Source of the DNA: Bacillus coahuilensis m4-4
Lineage (GTDB): Bacteria > Bacillota > Bacilli > Bacillales > Bacillaceae_K
Reading direction: 5' to 3'
NCBI RefSeq assembly: GCF_000171615.1
Contig: NZ_ABFU01000030.3
Span: 54,393 to 118,392, forward strand
Length of the DNA: 64,000 bases
The notes beneath the pieces were generated by a model. That model saw only the letters and a program-made list of their open reading frames with translations. It ran no database searches and was not told the DNA's origin. Each line of letters starts with the position of its first letter. Positions within the stretch are counted from its first letter, which is position 1. The position numbers were made by a program, and so were the translations under genes. Positions 9,874-18,428 of the stretch are shown in pieces.

Positions 9874-10317
9874 ATGAATTGGAAATACAAAACTTCTAAT
9901 GCCTATTTTGAATACTTTAGTTTTCATGATTGTTTATTGAAAAAAATTTACCATCTTTATGATGCTGTTGTATTTGAATTTGAGTTCGTATATATTACTG
10001 AAGGGCATCCTCTAAATCCTTATAAAGTTGCTAAATCAACTGGAAAATCGAAGTTGGTATTTAATGGAGTAAGTTTGAATAAGGCTATTATTCATTTAGA
10101 AGATGGTTCAAATCAGCAAGTATTCATTACAGACTTAGGTGAGTTAGAGATATTAACATTAAACCAGAGCCCTATTGATGATTATTATTCGTTTGATATT
10201 TTATGTACCAAAAGTGATACAGGTCATTTATGTAGTATAAAAATTGAAACAGAAAGCTTTACATTAGAGTGGAACGAATTTTGTGAAAACGCTTGGTTTG
10301 TAGGGTGGAATAACTAA
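9874..10317 (+). CDS. Hypothetical 147-aa protein
   Basis: A soluble protein rich in aromatic and beta-forming residues. Near the start it has SFHDCLLKKI followed by alternating hydrophobic strands (DAVVFEFEFVYITEGHPLNP, then KLVFNGVSLNKAII), a pattern seen in small beta-sheet immunity-like proteins, but no named family can be assigned. ATG at 9874 has AAAGGTG seven bases upstream. Unbroken. A degraded frame follows at 10403. Confidence 0.55.
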   Translation: MNWKYKTSNAYFEYFSFHDCLLKKIYHLYDAVVFEFEFVYITEGHPLNPYKVAKSTGKSKLVFNGVSLNKAIIHLEDGSNQQVFITDLGELEILTLNQSPIDDYYSFDILCTKSDTGHLCSIKIETESFTLEWNEFCENAWFVGWNN

Positions 10318-10402
10318 ATATCTCCTAATACTCCATTAAATATTCCTCTAATTAAATTTATATTTACTAAATTACAAGTGAAAATAAAAAAGTTATGGAG
10401 TT

Positions 10403-10592
10403 GCTCGTATAAACTATAAAGATTTTAAAACAGTTAAAAAAGGCTATATTCTTTCAGTTGGTGTGTTCATAAAAAATGTGTACGTACTTGAAGTTCTGAC
10501 AGGATTTTCAGACACTCCAGAATATCATAAAATTACAAAGGACGAATTCGATATCTTTGAGGTATGGAAAGATGAACATCTTTCTGACTGTT
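10403..10592 (+). pseudogene. Possible gene remnant without a clear start
   Basis: An open frame reads VARINYKDFKTVKKGYILSV, then EVLTGFSDTPEYHKITKDEF and EVWKDEH, which looks like real protein, but it lacks a start codon with a ribosome binding site (an ATG at about 10396 is one frame away) and runs into the convergent DUF2512 gene. It may be a broken short gene downstream of the 9874 gene. Weakly supported. Confidence 0.3.
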
Positions 10593-11048
10593 CAAGGACT
10601 TTCATCTTCCTTTCTTTTTTTATTTTTGACCTCCAATTCATCAGCCATTTCTGTCACGTAAGGAAAGGTCACTTGCTTATAATTCCTCGTTACTTTTTCT
10701 TTTACTGTTCGAAAAGAGACAACATAGGAATAGATGAAGACCTCGCTTAATGTAAGGAGGATGGCCGCTGTAATGCTGCCCCAAGCAATTTGCATGTAAC
10801 TTTCAAGTAATATACCGCCAAAAATACCAAATAATACTATACACAGTGAAAAAATGAACGATTAATGTGCTGTTACTTCCAAGCCTTTTTAAAAGAATAA
10901 CTATTCCAGTTAAGTAGGTCAGGATAGTTGAAAGAACGCTAAAAGATACCACTTGAGCTAAACTTGCTTCAAAAAAAAGATCTAGGCTGATCGCATAAAC
11001 AACAAGGGATAGTACAAATTTTAAAGAAAGAAGTCGTAATGTATTCAA
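10592..11048 (-). CDS. DUF2512 (YndM-like) membrane protein, frameshifted
   Basis: The N-terminal frame (10803-11048) reads LSLKFVLSLVVYAISLDLFF, then a helix STILTYLTGIVILLKRLGSN; the C-terminal frame contains QIAWGSITAAILLTLSEVFI and a charged tail KNKKRKEDESP. Joining them one base apart near 10825 gives IFGGILLESYMQIAW across the join and a four-helix protein of about 150 aa, the size and layout of the DUF2512 family (B. subtilis YndM). Function unknown. Start is a TTG at 11048 with AAGGAGG ten bases upstream. Confidence 0.7.
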
Positions 11049-11322
11049 ATCGTATTACCTCCTTTTTTTAGTTTGTAACACAATCCTTAGAAATATACAG
11101 AGTGGAATGGTATAACTTGTACTTTTTGTATAAATATTTCAAATAGTATGAAACTAACTTTCAATCCAAACGTCTATTATAAGGATAACGTTTTAAAAAT
11201 AGAAAATAGAGTTAGGAATTTTGTTATTAGTTCATTTAACTACTAACATATGATATGGTAGTGATGTGAATAATTTACAAATATTTGAAATAATCGAAAG
11301 GTGAATAAGGAGGTCTGATGAT

Positions 11323-11718
11323 GTGAGCACAAATCATAACTTTCATTATGGGGTAAACACACCAAATTTGAATAAAAAAGTATACAGTATGATTGGAATT
11401 TTCATCACTTTGTTAGGGTCATCATTTGTTGCCTATTCGTTATTTTTTGATATGGAACGTCTCCCTAAAGGAGAGCTTTTAACTGAATCAGCTTCTCCAA
11501 ATGGGGACTATGTGATTAGAGCCTACGTGGCAAAAAACGATTCGACAGAATCACTTAGAGGAGAGCTTCTTTGCCATCAAGAAGGAACCATGAAGACTAT
11601 CTATTGGAATAAAAATGAAAATACTGCAGTGATAAGGTGGATTGAAAAAGACACCGTCATCATTAATGGTCACATTCTACAAGTACCTAATGAAACTTAT
11701 GATCACAGATGGGATTAA
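11323..11718 (+). CDS. DUF5412-like membrane-anchored protein
   Basis: 131 aa: a short cytoplasmic start, one membrane helix (about residues 22-43, MIGIFITLLGSSFVAYSLFF) and an extracellular beta-rich domain with SPNGDYVIRAYVAKNDS, KTIYWNKNENTAVIRWIEKD and VIINGHILQVPNETYD. The pattern 'SPNG-Y ... IYW ... I-W-D-DTV-INGH-L-VPNETYD' is that of the DUF5412 family as I know it. GTG start at 11323 follows AAGGAGG. The next gene starts at 11730, so probably cotranscribed. Confidence 0.65.
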   Translation: MSTNHNFHYGVNTPNLNKKVYSMIGIFITLLGSSFVAYSLFFDMERLPKGELLTESASPNGDYVIRAYVAKNDSTESLRGELLCHQEGTMKTIYWNKNENTAVIRWIEKDTVIINGHILQVPNETYDHRWD

Positions 11719-11729
11719 TTCCAATCATA

Positions 11730-12255
11730 ATGGAAAGCGAGGTTCTAAGGTTGATCAGACAAGCGACAAGAGAAGATGCCATTCATCTGGCAATTGTACA
11801 TATACAAAGTTGGAGAACTACGTATCGAGGTATTTTAGAAGATGGATATATAGATAGCCTTTCATATGAAGAGAAAGAACGATTATGGAAAAACGTTCTT
11901 CAGTCACCAACTGGATTGAAAAATACATTTGTAGCATACAACCAAGATAATGAGATCATTGGCTTTATTAATGGAGGACAAGACAGAGAAAAAGCGGATG
12001 TTAAAATTGCAGAGATTTATGCATTCTATTTAGTAGAAGAGTATCAAAGACAAGGAATTGGTACGGAATTATTTCTGGCTATGTGGGATCATTTTTAAGT
12101 TGAATCAATATTCAGAAATGACGGTTTGGGTAATACAGAATAACCCATCCATACAGTTTTATCTCAAAAAAGGTGGAATAGTAGTAGAAAAGGAGAATGT
12201 TAAAATAGGAAATTCAGAGGTAGTAGAATGTAAGGTGGAGTGGTTTTTAAAATAA
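11730..12255 (+). CDS. GNAT-family N-acetyltransferase (frameshifted)
   Basis: The first frame carries IRQATREDAIHLAIVHIQSW, then KIAEIYAFYLVEEYQRQGIG, where RQGIGTELF is the acetyl-CoA P-loop (R/Q-x-x-G-x-G/A). At 12096-12100 the run TTTTT breaks the frame; the next frame (SEMTVWVIQNNPSIQFYLKK) completes the fold (NNPSIQFY is the typical N-x-x-A-x-x-F-Y motif). About 175 aa in all. Substrate unknown. Start: ATG at 11730 in preference to 11709, which would overlap the previous gene; no strong ribosome binding site precedes either. Confidence 0.8.
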
Positions 12256-12315
12256 TACTATTAAATATTTACCATATAAATATTATGTAAACATAAAATA
12301 TACTATAAGACAAAT

Positions 12316-12343
12316 AAAGAATCTCGCTTTAAAGAGATTCTTT
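12316..12343. terminator. Bidirectional terminator between GNAT gene and bsaA
   Basis: AAAGAATCTC and GAGATTCTTT form a perfect 10-bp stem with an 8-base loop; A and T runs on both sides let it serve both convergent genes. Confidence 0.85.
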
Positions 12344-12359
12344 ACGATTCTGTATAAAA

Positions 12360-12920
12360 TTATGAAACAGGTACTAATAAATTTTCAATATCCAATTCTA
12401 TATCAATAGGGTCCGTAGTACATTCATACCTTTTTATTACTTCACCTTCACTATTAATCAGGAACTTTGTGAAGTTCCATTTAATAGAGTAATCATCTGC
12501 TAAGTATTCTGGATGCTTTTCGTTAATTAGTGGAATCAGGATTTTAGCTACAGGGTGAAAAGGATTAAATCCTTGAAACGGAATCGTTTGGGATAAATAA
12601 GTAAATAACGGGTGTGCTCCCTCATCTCGAACATTTGTTTTTTGAAATAAAGGGAATGTGACGCCATAATTCAATAAACAGTTGGTTTGAATTTTTTCAT
12701 TATCGTCAGGTTCTTGGTGGTCAAATTGATTACATGGGAAGCCTAGAATGAAAAACCCTTTTTCTTTGTAACGATTATAAAGTTTTTGCAAATCTTCATA
12801 TTGATAGGTAAATCCACATTTACCAGCAGTATTCACAATCAGTAAGGTTTTCCCTTTATATTCTGACAATGTTTTTTCTTGACCGTTCATTGACACTGCA
12901 TTAAACGAGTGTACTGACAT
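12360..12920 (-). CDS. bsaA: Glutathione peroxidase family thiol peroxidase BsaA
   Basis: Reduces peroxides, in Bacillus probably with thioredoxin or bacillithiol as donor. The peroxidatic site reads NTAGKCGFTYQYEDLQ, with cysteine in place of selenocysteine; the resolving-loop motif GFPCNQF and the catalytic WNFTKFLI follow. 187 aa, family-typical. I chose the ATG at 12920, which has GGAGG nine bases upstream and gives MSVHSFNAVSMNG; an in-frame start 13 codons earlier lacks a ribosome binding site. Intact. Confidence 0.92.
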   Translation of the reverse strand: MSVHSFNAVSMNGQEKTLSEYKGKTLLIVNTAGKCGFTYQYEDLQKLYNRYKEKGFFILGFPCNQFDHQEPDDNEKIQTNCLLNYGVTFPLFQKTNVRDEGAHPLFTYLSQTIPFQGFNPFHPVAKILIPLINEKHPEYLADDYSIKWNFTKFLINSEGEVIKRYECTTDPIDIELDIENLLVPVS

Positions 12921-13043
12921 TATTATTCCTCCAAAATAGTAAAAAACAACTATATTCACTATGCTACTAAACTACTATAGGTGTTAATATATAATTAAGC
13001 AATGGTTAGTGTGCGATTTTCAACATAATTTTATATATTTTCA

Positions 13044-13071
13044 TTGACAGCGGATACATTTATGGTATGAT
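13044..13071 (+). promoter_or_regulatory. Sigma-A promoter of the thiamine operon
   Basis: TTGACA (13044-13049), 16 bases, TATGAT (13066-13071), just upstream of the TPP riboswitch. Confidence 0.7.
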
Positions 13072-13100
13072 TCTAACTGAAAAATAAATAATTCCGTTTT

Positions 13101-13197
13101 ACCCACTAGGGGAGCCCATAAATGATAGGGCTGAGATCAAAGTGATTCTTTGAGACCCTTAGAACCTGATCTGGATTATACCAGCGTAGGGAAGTGG
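13101..13197 (+). promoter_or_regulatory. TPP (THI-box) riboswitch
   Basis: The conserved thiamine pyrophosphate aptamer is complete: ACCCACTAGGGGAGCC at the 5' end, GGGCTGAGA, ACCCTTAGAACCTGATCTGG and CAGCGTAGGGAAGTGG at the 3' end. It precedes the thi operon and a terminator hairpin at 13260-13290. TPP binding is expected to favour the terminator and switch the operon off. Confidence 0.97.
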
Positions 13198-13259
13198 ATA
13201 TGTGTATCGTTATCAATTTTAGAGAGCAATTTGTCTTTCTAAATTACTTTACCTTATCA

Positions 13260-13290
13260 CCACTTTCTTCCTTCAGAAAGTGGTTTTTTG
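13260..13290 (+). terminator. Riboswitch expression-platform terminator
   Basis: CCACTTTCT pairs with AGAAAGTGG across a six-base loop, followed by six T. It lies between the aptamer and tenI, so it is the regulated terminator. Confidence 0.85.
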
Positions 13291-13330
13291 TTTGTCTTGA
13301 AACGATAGATTAAGAGAGAGGAGGAACTGT

Positions 13331-13927
13331 ATGCAAAGGGAGCTTCATGTCATGACAAATGGAGTAGATTCTGTCTATACAACAATTGAAAAAATTGTAG
13401 AAGTTGAATGCTGGGTCGATAAAATTCATATTCGTGAAAAAGATAAATCTGCTCGAGACATTTGCACAATTGTAGAAGGATTACGTGATAAAGGAGTACG
13501 GTTAGATAAATTAGTGATAAATGATCGATTGGATATCGCATTATTGTACGGTCTTTCCTCCATACATTTACCTTCAAATGGAATAAAGGTTAAGGGTATA
13601 CGAAAAATGTTTAAACACCTTGAAGTAAGTAGGTCTGTACATTCCATCTATGAAGCAAAACAATCGATTGCTGAAGGAGCAGATTACATTATGTTTGGCC
13701 ATGTGTTCCCAACAAAATCAAAGGAGTATATGCCTCATAGGGGCCTAAATGTAGTAAGAACTCTCGTTGACGAATTTGATAGCAAAGTGCTAGCAGTAGG
13801 TGGAATTCATGCTAGCAATGTGATAGATGTTTTAGAAACTGGGGTGTTCGGAGTAGCTATTATGTCAGGAATCTTAGATGCAAACAATCCTGGTGCTGAA
13901 GCAAAAACTTCGAAACAGTATGAATGA
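13331..13927 (+). CDS. tenI: Thiazole tautomerase TenI
   Basis: 198-aa member of the ThiE/TenI fold. TenI aromatises the thiazole product of ThiG. Seen: the strand VDKIHIREKDKSARDI, the conserved GADYIMFGHVFPTKSK phosphate-binding segment (ThiE has GADYIGVGP), VLAVGGIHASNV and GVFGVAIMSGI. It is the first gene after the riboswitch; tenA, usually first in B. subtilis, is absent. With ThiG deleted just downstream its own substrate would not be made here. Confidence 0.9.
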   Translation: MQRELHVMTNGVDSVYTTIEKIVEVECWVDKIHIREKDKSARDICTIVEGLRDKGVRLDKLVINDRLDIALLYGLSSIHLPSNGIKVKGIRKMFKHLEVSRSVHSIYEAKQSIAEGADYIMFGHVFPTKSKEYMPHRGLNVVRTLVDEFDSKVLAVGGIHASNVIDVLETGVFGVAIMSGILDANNPGAEAKTSKQYE

Positions 13928-13941
13928 GTGGAGGCAATAAT

Positions 13942-14168
13942 ATGCAACGATTCGACTCAATTATAGTTGGAGGAGGAGTGATTGGAGCTTCTATTGCTTT
14001 TGAGCTATCTACAAGGGGTCTGTGGCAGGAGCTGGGAACCCAGTAAAAATGGCAGAAGCTATGAAGCTAGGTATAAGAGCGGGAAGGTTAAGCTATGAAG
14101 CAATGAGAATACCAAAGAAAAAATATGCATCGGCGAGTAGCCCTGTTGAAGGGATGAGCAAAGTTTGA
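13942..14168 (+). pseudogene. thiO-thiG deletion remnant
   Basis: The first 26 codons from ATG 13942 (MQRFDSIIVGGGVIGASIAF, a Rossmann FAD motif) are the start of glycine oxidase ThiO. After about base 14020 the sequence, in another frame, is the very end of Thi[21 protein letters not shown], then [17 protein letters not shown], stop 14166-14168. So the rest of thiO, all of thiS and most of thiG (about 1.8-2 kb in B. subtilis) are missing. This is either a real deletion that removes the thiazole branch or a misassembly; the junction near 14020-14030 offers only a few bases of possible microhomology. Confidence 0.85.
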
Positions 14169-15189
14169 CTAGATACTCTAGACAGGAACGTTTCAATCCA
14201 ATTGGAAAAGTTGGTCAGCAAAAAATTAAGAAATAAACATGTGCTGCTTATTGGGATTGGTGCTTTAGGGACATCGTTAGCAGAGGGATTAGTTCGAGCA
14301 GGAATTGGCAGATTAACCATAATGGATCGAGATTATGTAGAGTGGAGTAATTTGCAGCGTCAAAAGTTATTCACTGAAAACGATGCAATTGACCATACCC
14401 CTAAAGTGATTGCAGCAAAAAAATGCATTACAAAAGATGAATTCTGATTGCGAAATTGATGCTTATGTTTGTGATGTGGGACCAGTAGAATTAGAGCAAC
14501 TTAAAGCCAAAATGAATATTGACTTGATCTTAGATGGAACAGATAATTTTGAAACCCGCTTAGTTATCAATGACTTTGCCCAAAAGTATCATTTGCCGTG
14601 GATATACGGGGCTTGTGTTGGTAGCTATGGTATATCTTATACGATCATTCCAAGAGAGACACCTTGTTTATACTGTCTTTTAGAAGCTATTCCGTTAGGG
14701 GGGGCTACATGTGACACAGCGGGAATTATAAGCCCAACTGTTCAATTAGTGACGTCATTGCAATTGGTGGAATCTTTAAAACTATTAACAGAGAATAGAA
14801 ATGCAATGAGAGACACTTTGTATACGTTTGACCTTTGGGAAAATTCAACAAGAGAACTAACTATCCAACCTCTAAAGAAATCTGATTGTCCATGCTGTGG
14901 AGATGAGAAAACGCATCCCTTTCTAGACGTTCAAGCAATGTCTAGGTCAGCTGTATTATGTGGGCGGGATGCTGTACAGATTAGACCTTCTCACTATCAT
15001 CAAACGGATTTAGAGATAGTGGCTAATAAGTTACGCGAAATTGGTTTGGTAGTTAAAAAGAATGATCAACTATTGATCATAGAAGAAAATCGTCATCGAA
15101 TTGTTTTATTTAAAGATGGTAGAGCGATTGTCCATGGTACAACAGATAAAAATGAAGCGAAATCAATTTACCATCGTTATTTAGGATAG
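14165..15189 (+). CDS. thiF: ThiF/MoeB-type adenylyltransferase (frameshifted twice)
   Basis: Adenylates the C-terminus of the sulfur carrier ThiS. The true start is the TTG at 14165, overlapping the thiG stop, giving [20 protein letters not shown], the standard ThiF/MoeB opening. One extra A in the run near 14224 and one extra A near 14424 break the frame; corrected, it runs on through [17 protein letters not shown] (nucleotide-binding loop), [11 protein letters not shown], and two Cys pairs (CLYC and CPCC) for zinc. About 340 aa. Its carrier ThiS is missing from the operon, leaving ThiF without an obvious local partner. Confidence 0.9.
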
Positions 15190-15200
15190 GAGTGGGATAG

Positions 15201-16003
15201 GTGATCGTGAAGAAAGCACTAACCATAGCTGGTTCTGATTCAGGAGGAGGAGCAGGAATACAAGCGGATTTAAAACATTTCATGAAAGGAATGTTTTTGG
15301 AATGTCTGCGGTGACTGCTGTCACAGCTCAAAATACGTTAGGTGTCCATGGTGTTCACCCAATACCAGTTGAAATGATTTATGAGCAAATCTCTCGTATC
15401 GAACAAGATTTGACACCAGATAGTATAAAAACAGGGATGCTCTTTAGTGTAGAAATTATTGAAATGATTGTTTTTTGTGCCAAACAATATGACTGGGATA
15501 AGTTAGTGGTAGATCCTGTTATGATTGCGAAGGGAGGAGCGTCTTTACTACAACCTGATGCGATCCAAACCATTCAGAGAAAGTTAGTACCTGTCTCCTT
15601 TTTGATTACTCCCAATCTACCTGAATGTGAAATTTTAACCAATATGGAAACTAAGACGATAACATGCAAAAAAGATGCAGCCAAAAAATTACATGATTTA
15701 GGTGCTAAATATGTCCTACTTAAAGGGGGACATGGGATGGGAGATGTATTGGTTGATCTTCTTTTTGATGGAAAGAATTTTTATGAATGGGAAAGTCAGA
15801 AAATAGAGACAAAACACACGCACGGAACGGGATGTACTCTATCTGCAGCAATAACTGCTGAGCTCGCAAAAGGCAAGGATGTGGTGAGCGCAGTTGAGGT
15901 CGGGGTAAGATTTATTCAAAATGCAATCCAGCATTCTTTACAACTAGGCTCCGGAAATGGACCAACTAATCATTGGGCGGACAGGCAGGTTTTAATTAAA
16001 TGA
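15201..16003 (+). CDS. thiD: Hydroxymethylpyrimidine (phosphate) kinase ThiD (frameshifted)
   Basis: Phosphorylates HMP and HMP-P in pyrimidine-branch thiamine synthesis. From GTG 15201 the frame reads [20 protein letters not shown], then one A is missing near 15268 (TTAAAACATTT for TTAAAAACATTT); the next frame gives [34 protein letters not shown] and the anion-hole motif [12 protein letters not shown]. About 267 aa, normal for ThiD. Overlaps thiE by four bases (ATGA). Confidence 0.93.
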
Positions 16004-16658
16004 TTCATAACCGAAGTTTAATTGAGCAATTATCTCTTTATTTTGTTTGTGGTAGTCACAATTGCCTTAATGATATAGAGAATACGATCAGGGATGCCAT
16101 TATGGGTGGGGTTACCATGATTCAATATCGAGAAAAAGGCGAAGGTGCCTATAGTGGAGAGGAAAAGTGATCGTTGCACAGAAAATTAAAACGATTTGCG
16201 AACAATTTTCTGTCTCTTTTATTGTGAATGATGATCTACAATTAGCAACCATATTAGATGCAGATGGTCTCCATGTTGGCCAGGAGGATGGTGATTTAAT
16301 AGATATTCGTAATCGATGGAGAGGGATATTAGGGATTTCTACTCATAATGTGGAAGAAGCTCGAGATGCACAAAACATTGGTGCAGATTATATTGGTGTA
16401 GGTCCCATGTATCCTACCTTTTCAAAGGAGGATCATGCTGAAGTAAAAGGCCCTATGATGATTAATAATATACGAAATGCTGGAATAAGAATCCCTCTTG
16501 TGGGAATTGGTGGAATAAATCAAGAAAATATGCGTAACGTTTTGGAAGTGGGAGCAGATGGTGTAGCCGTTATTTCCGCCATTAGCCGAGCTTCAAATCC
16601 CTTTCAGGCAGCTTTAGAGCTATCTCTTTCAATGGAAAAAATAAAGAAAGAGAATTAG
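16000..16658 (+). CDS. thiE: Thiamine-phosphate synthase ThiE (frameshifted)
   Basis: Joins HMP-PP and thiazole phosphate to thiamine phosphate. ATG 16000 overlaps the thiD stop. First frame: LSLYFVCGSHNCLND, AIMGGVTMIQYREKG; one A is missing near 16165 (GAAAAGTG for GAAAAAGTG) and the next frame gives FIVNDDLQLATILDADGLHV, GVGPMYPTFSK and VGIGGINQENM. About 219 aa. Last gene of the operon, ended by the terminator shared with the rhodopsin gene. Confidence 0.92.
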
Positions 16659-16685
16659 TATATCATAGTTATATTATGTAATCTT

Positions 16686-16722
16686 AAAAGACCAAAAAAA
16701 GAACCAATGATTTTGGTCTTTT
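16686..16722. terminator. Bidirectional terminator between thiE and the rhodopsin gene
   Basis: AAAAGACCAAAA pairs with TTTTGGTCTTTT (12 bp) between the convergent genes, with T-rich sequence following on both strands. Confidence 0.85.
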
Positions 16723-16738
16723 CTTTCATTTTCATCTA

Positions 16739-17427
16739 TTAATTGTGGACATAACTTGATTGATGAAGTTTTCGTAACCCGTGTAAATCTACTATACTAA
16801 AACCTACTTTTGAAAAGATAGGTAAGATAATAAATACGAGAACCTCTGTTAATTCCTGTGCTAAACCTAACCCAGAGGGACCTAATAGCCATGCAGTTGG
16901 ATAGCATACCCATAAAACCGATAAGTAGATGGCTACTCTGGTATAATGACGTGCTAACCTTGTACCATTTGAAATAGCGATTCTTCTTAGAGGTCCAAAC
17001 GTAATGACTAGGATTATAATAAGAGCGATAACGCCTAAGCTATACCAAATATATTTTGTAGTACCAATTGATAAATCTGCTACAAATCCTGTGATAATCA
17101 TAAAAACATCTAGGGCTACAAGAGAAAAAAGGAGAGTTAAATTCTTTTTCCACCAAACATAGCGGTTAAGGCTAAAGCAGCTAATAACAAGGGAGTGGAA
17201 ATCACCCAATCAATATACCTAGCATAATAGATGGTGGTATCATCATATTGAAATAATCCTTGACCAAGTGCAATAGACAAATAAGCAGCCCCAGACCACA
17301 ACGGGATGACCATAGCGATCAAATATTCCGAAGCAGGAACCCCTTTTGGATCTTTACTTAAAAGGTAGAAATACAATGCCCCTAGTAACATAATGAAGGA
17401 ATAACCATAGTGAAGTATAGAAATCAT
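16739..17427 (-). CDS. Microbial (type I) rhodopsin, sensory-type, Anabaena-sensory-rhodopsin-like (one frameshift)
   Basis: Seven-helix retinal protein of 229 aa once one missing A is restored in the run at 17144-17148. Helix C reads RYIDWVISTPLLLAALAL: in bacteriorhodopsin numbering R82, D85 and S89 (for T89) are present, while the proton donor D96 is Ala. Helix F keeps W182, Y185, P186 and W189 (VLWVCYPTAWLLG). Helix G is ILPIFSKVGFSIVDLHGL: the retinal lysine is K216, the counterion D212 is Pro as in Anabaena sensory rhodopsin, and an Asp seven residues after the lysine is kept. This points to a photosensor or photoswitch and away from an outward proton pump. No transducer gene and no retinal synthesis gene are adjacent. 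ATG 17427 has AGGAGG upstream. Confidence 0.93.
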
Positions 17428-17566
17428 AAAAAAAATCCTCCTAATTTAACAATAGAACTAGTATATCCAAAATTCGTCAAGTTATAAGGAATAGTGGTTT
17501 TATTACTGTACCATTTATGCCTATAATGAGAGAGAACAGAAAATACACGTAGAAAGTAGGGAGATT

Positions 17567-17909
17567 ATGACATCATTACATCAATTAACTGAGGAAGAAC
17601 AAAACAACTCCTATTAGTGATTAAAAATCTTTGCAACATACTGTATCCCACGAACAAATCAACGCAGTAAAAGTAGAAAAATTAGATGTGTTAGTTCTAG
17701 CGTCTAAGCAAAATGATCAGGTACATCTTCAATTATTCAAGCTTTCAGAAATAGAATGGGAAAACGGTTCACCGAAAAATTTATCTACCCCTCTATACAT
17801 AGCAACTGTTCATCAAGATAGAACAGTGACCTCTAAAGCGAATACGAATGTAAAAGGAACCAAATTCGAACATGTTATTCAATATGTCGAAAAGGTACTA
17901 AATCCTTAA
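17567..17909 (+). CDS. Conserved-looking hypothetical protein, frameshifted twice
   Basis: ATG 17567 follows GGGAG and opens MTSLHQLTEEEQN; after short breaks near 17605 (run of A/C) and 17627 (run of A) the frame continues SLQHTVSHEQINAVKVEKLD and VIQYVEKVLNP. About 113 aa, soluble, no family recognised. It is divergent from the rhodopsin gene with a 139-bp gap, so the two promoters face away from each other; a functional link is possible but unsupported. Confidence 0.55.
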
Positions 17910-17925
17910 GGTGCAATCAATATGA

Positions 17926-17957
17926 AAAGGGCCCACTTTTATAAGTTTGGGCCCTTT
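17926..17957. terminator. Bidirectional terminator
   Basis: AAAGGGCCCA and TGGGCCCTTT form a 10-bp GC-rich stem with a loop of about 12 bases, between two convergent genes. Confidence 0.88.
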
Positions 17958-17969
17958 ATACTTTGTATT

Positions 17970-18344
17970 TTATTCAGATATTAATTTCCACTTATCTAAT
18001 AATCCTTGTGGAGGATATGACTCTTGAATTTCATCGTCCACATAATAAACTCTGATCCGATTCCCAGTAGCTATAGAATAGGTCTCTCCTTCTCTAAGTG
18101 TTACAATGGTTATATCTCCGCTTTGTTCTTTTTCAAGTAACAATTGGTCCAAACCTTTCGTTTCAACCTCTTTTGAGCTAGAGTTTTTAATTAATGTAAG
18201 AGAATTTTCGTTAATGGATCCGACAAATCCTTCTTCATAAAATCGATTGGGTTCATCCCAAACATTCTGAAAGATTAAGATAGATACAACAGGAATAATA
18301 AAACTAAGTAAAATAATGCAGACAATCAGTATTTTGGCTTTCAT
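17970..18344 (-). CDS. DUF3221-like exported protein
   Basis: 124 aa with an N-terminal signal anchor (KILIVCIILLSFIIPVVSIL, about residues 3-25) and a small beta-barrel-like outer domain: FVGSINENSLTLIKNSS, a central GETYSIATGNRIRVYYVDD and a YPPQGLLDKWKLI tail. The 'VG-I--N-L-L ... G--I-V ... S-PPQ' pattern fits the DUF3221/YobA type of Bacillus exported proteins. No lipobox cysteine. Role unknown. Confidence 0.55.
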   Translation of the reverse strand: MKAKILIVCIILLSFIIPVVSILIFQNVWDEPNRFYEEGFVGSINENSLTLIKNSSSKEVETKGLDQLLLEKEQSGDITIVTLREGETYSIATGNRIRVYYVDDEIQESYPPQGLLDKWKLISE

Positions 18345-18428
18345 TCGTTACATTCCCCTTTTTTCATGCGGTCAATATTGTACATTCATAGTAACAGATT
18401 TTTAGAATATAGGACAGGAGGGAAGCGC

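Noticed and set aside
10463..10750. Plus-strand frame of 95 codons from 10463 as a full gene
   Set aside because: Its second half is antisense to the DUF2512 gene and turns into low-complexity F/S-rich residues; only the first part may be real.
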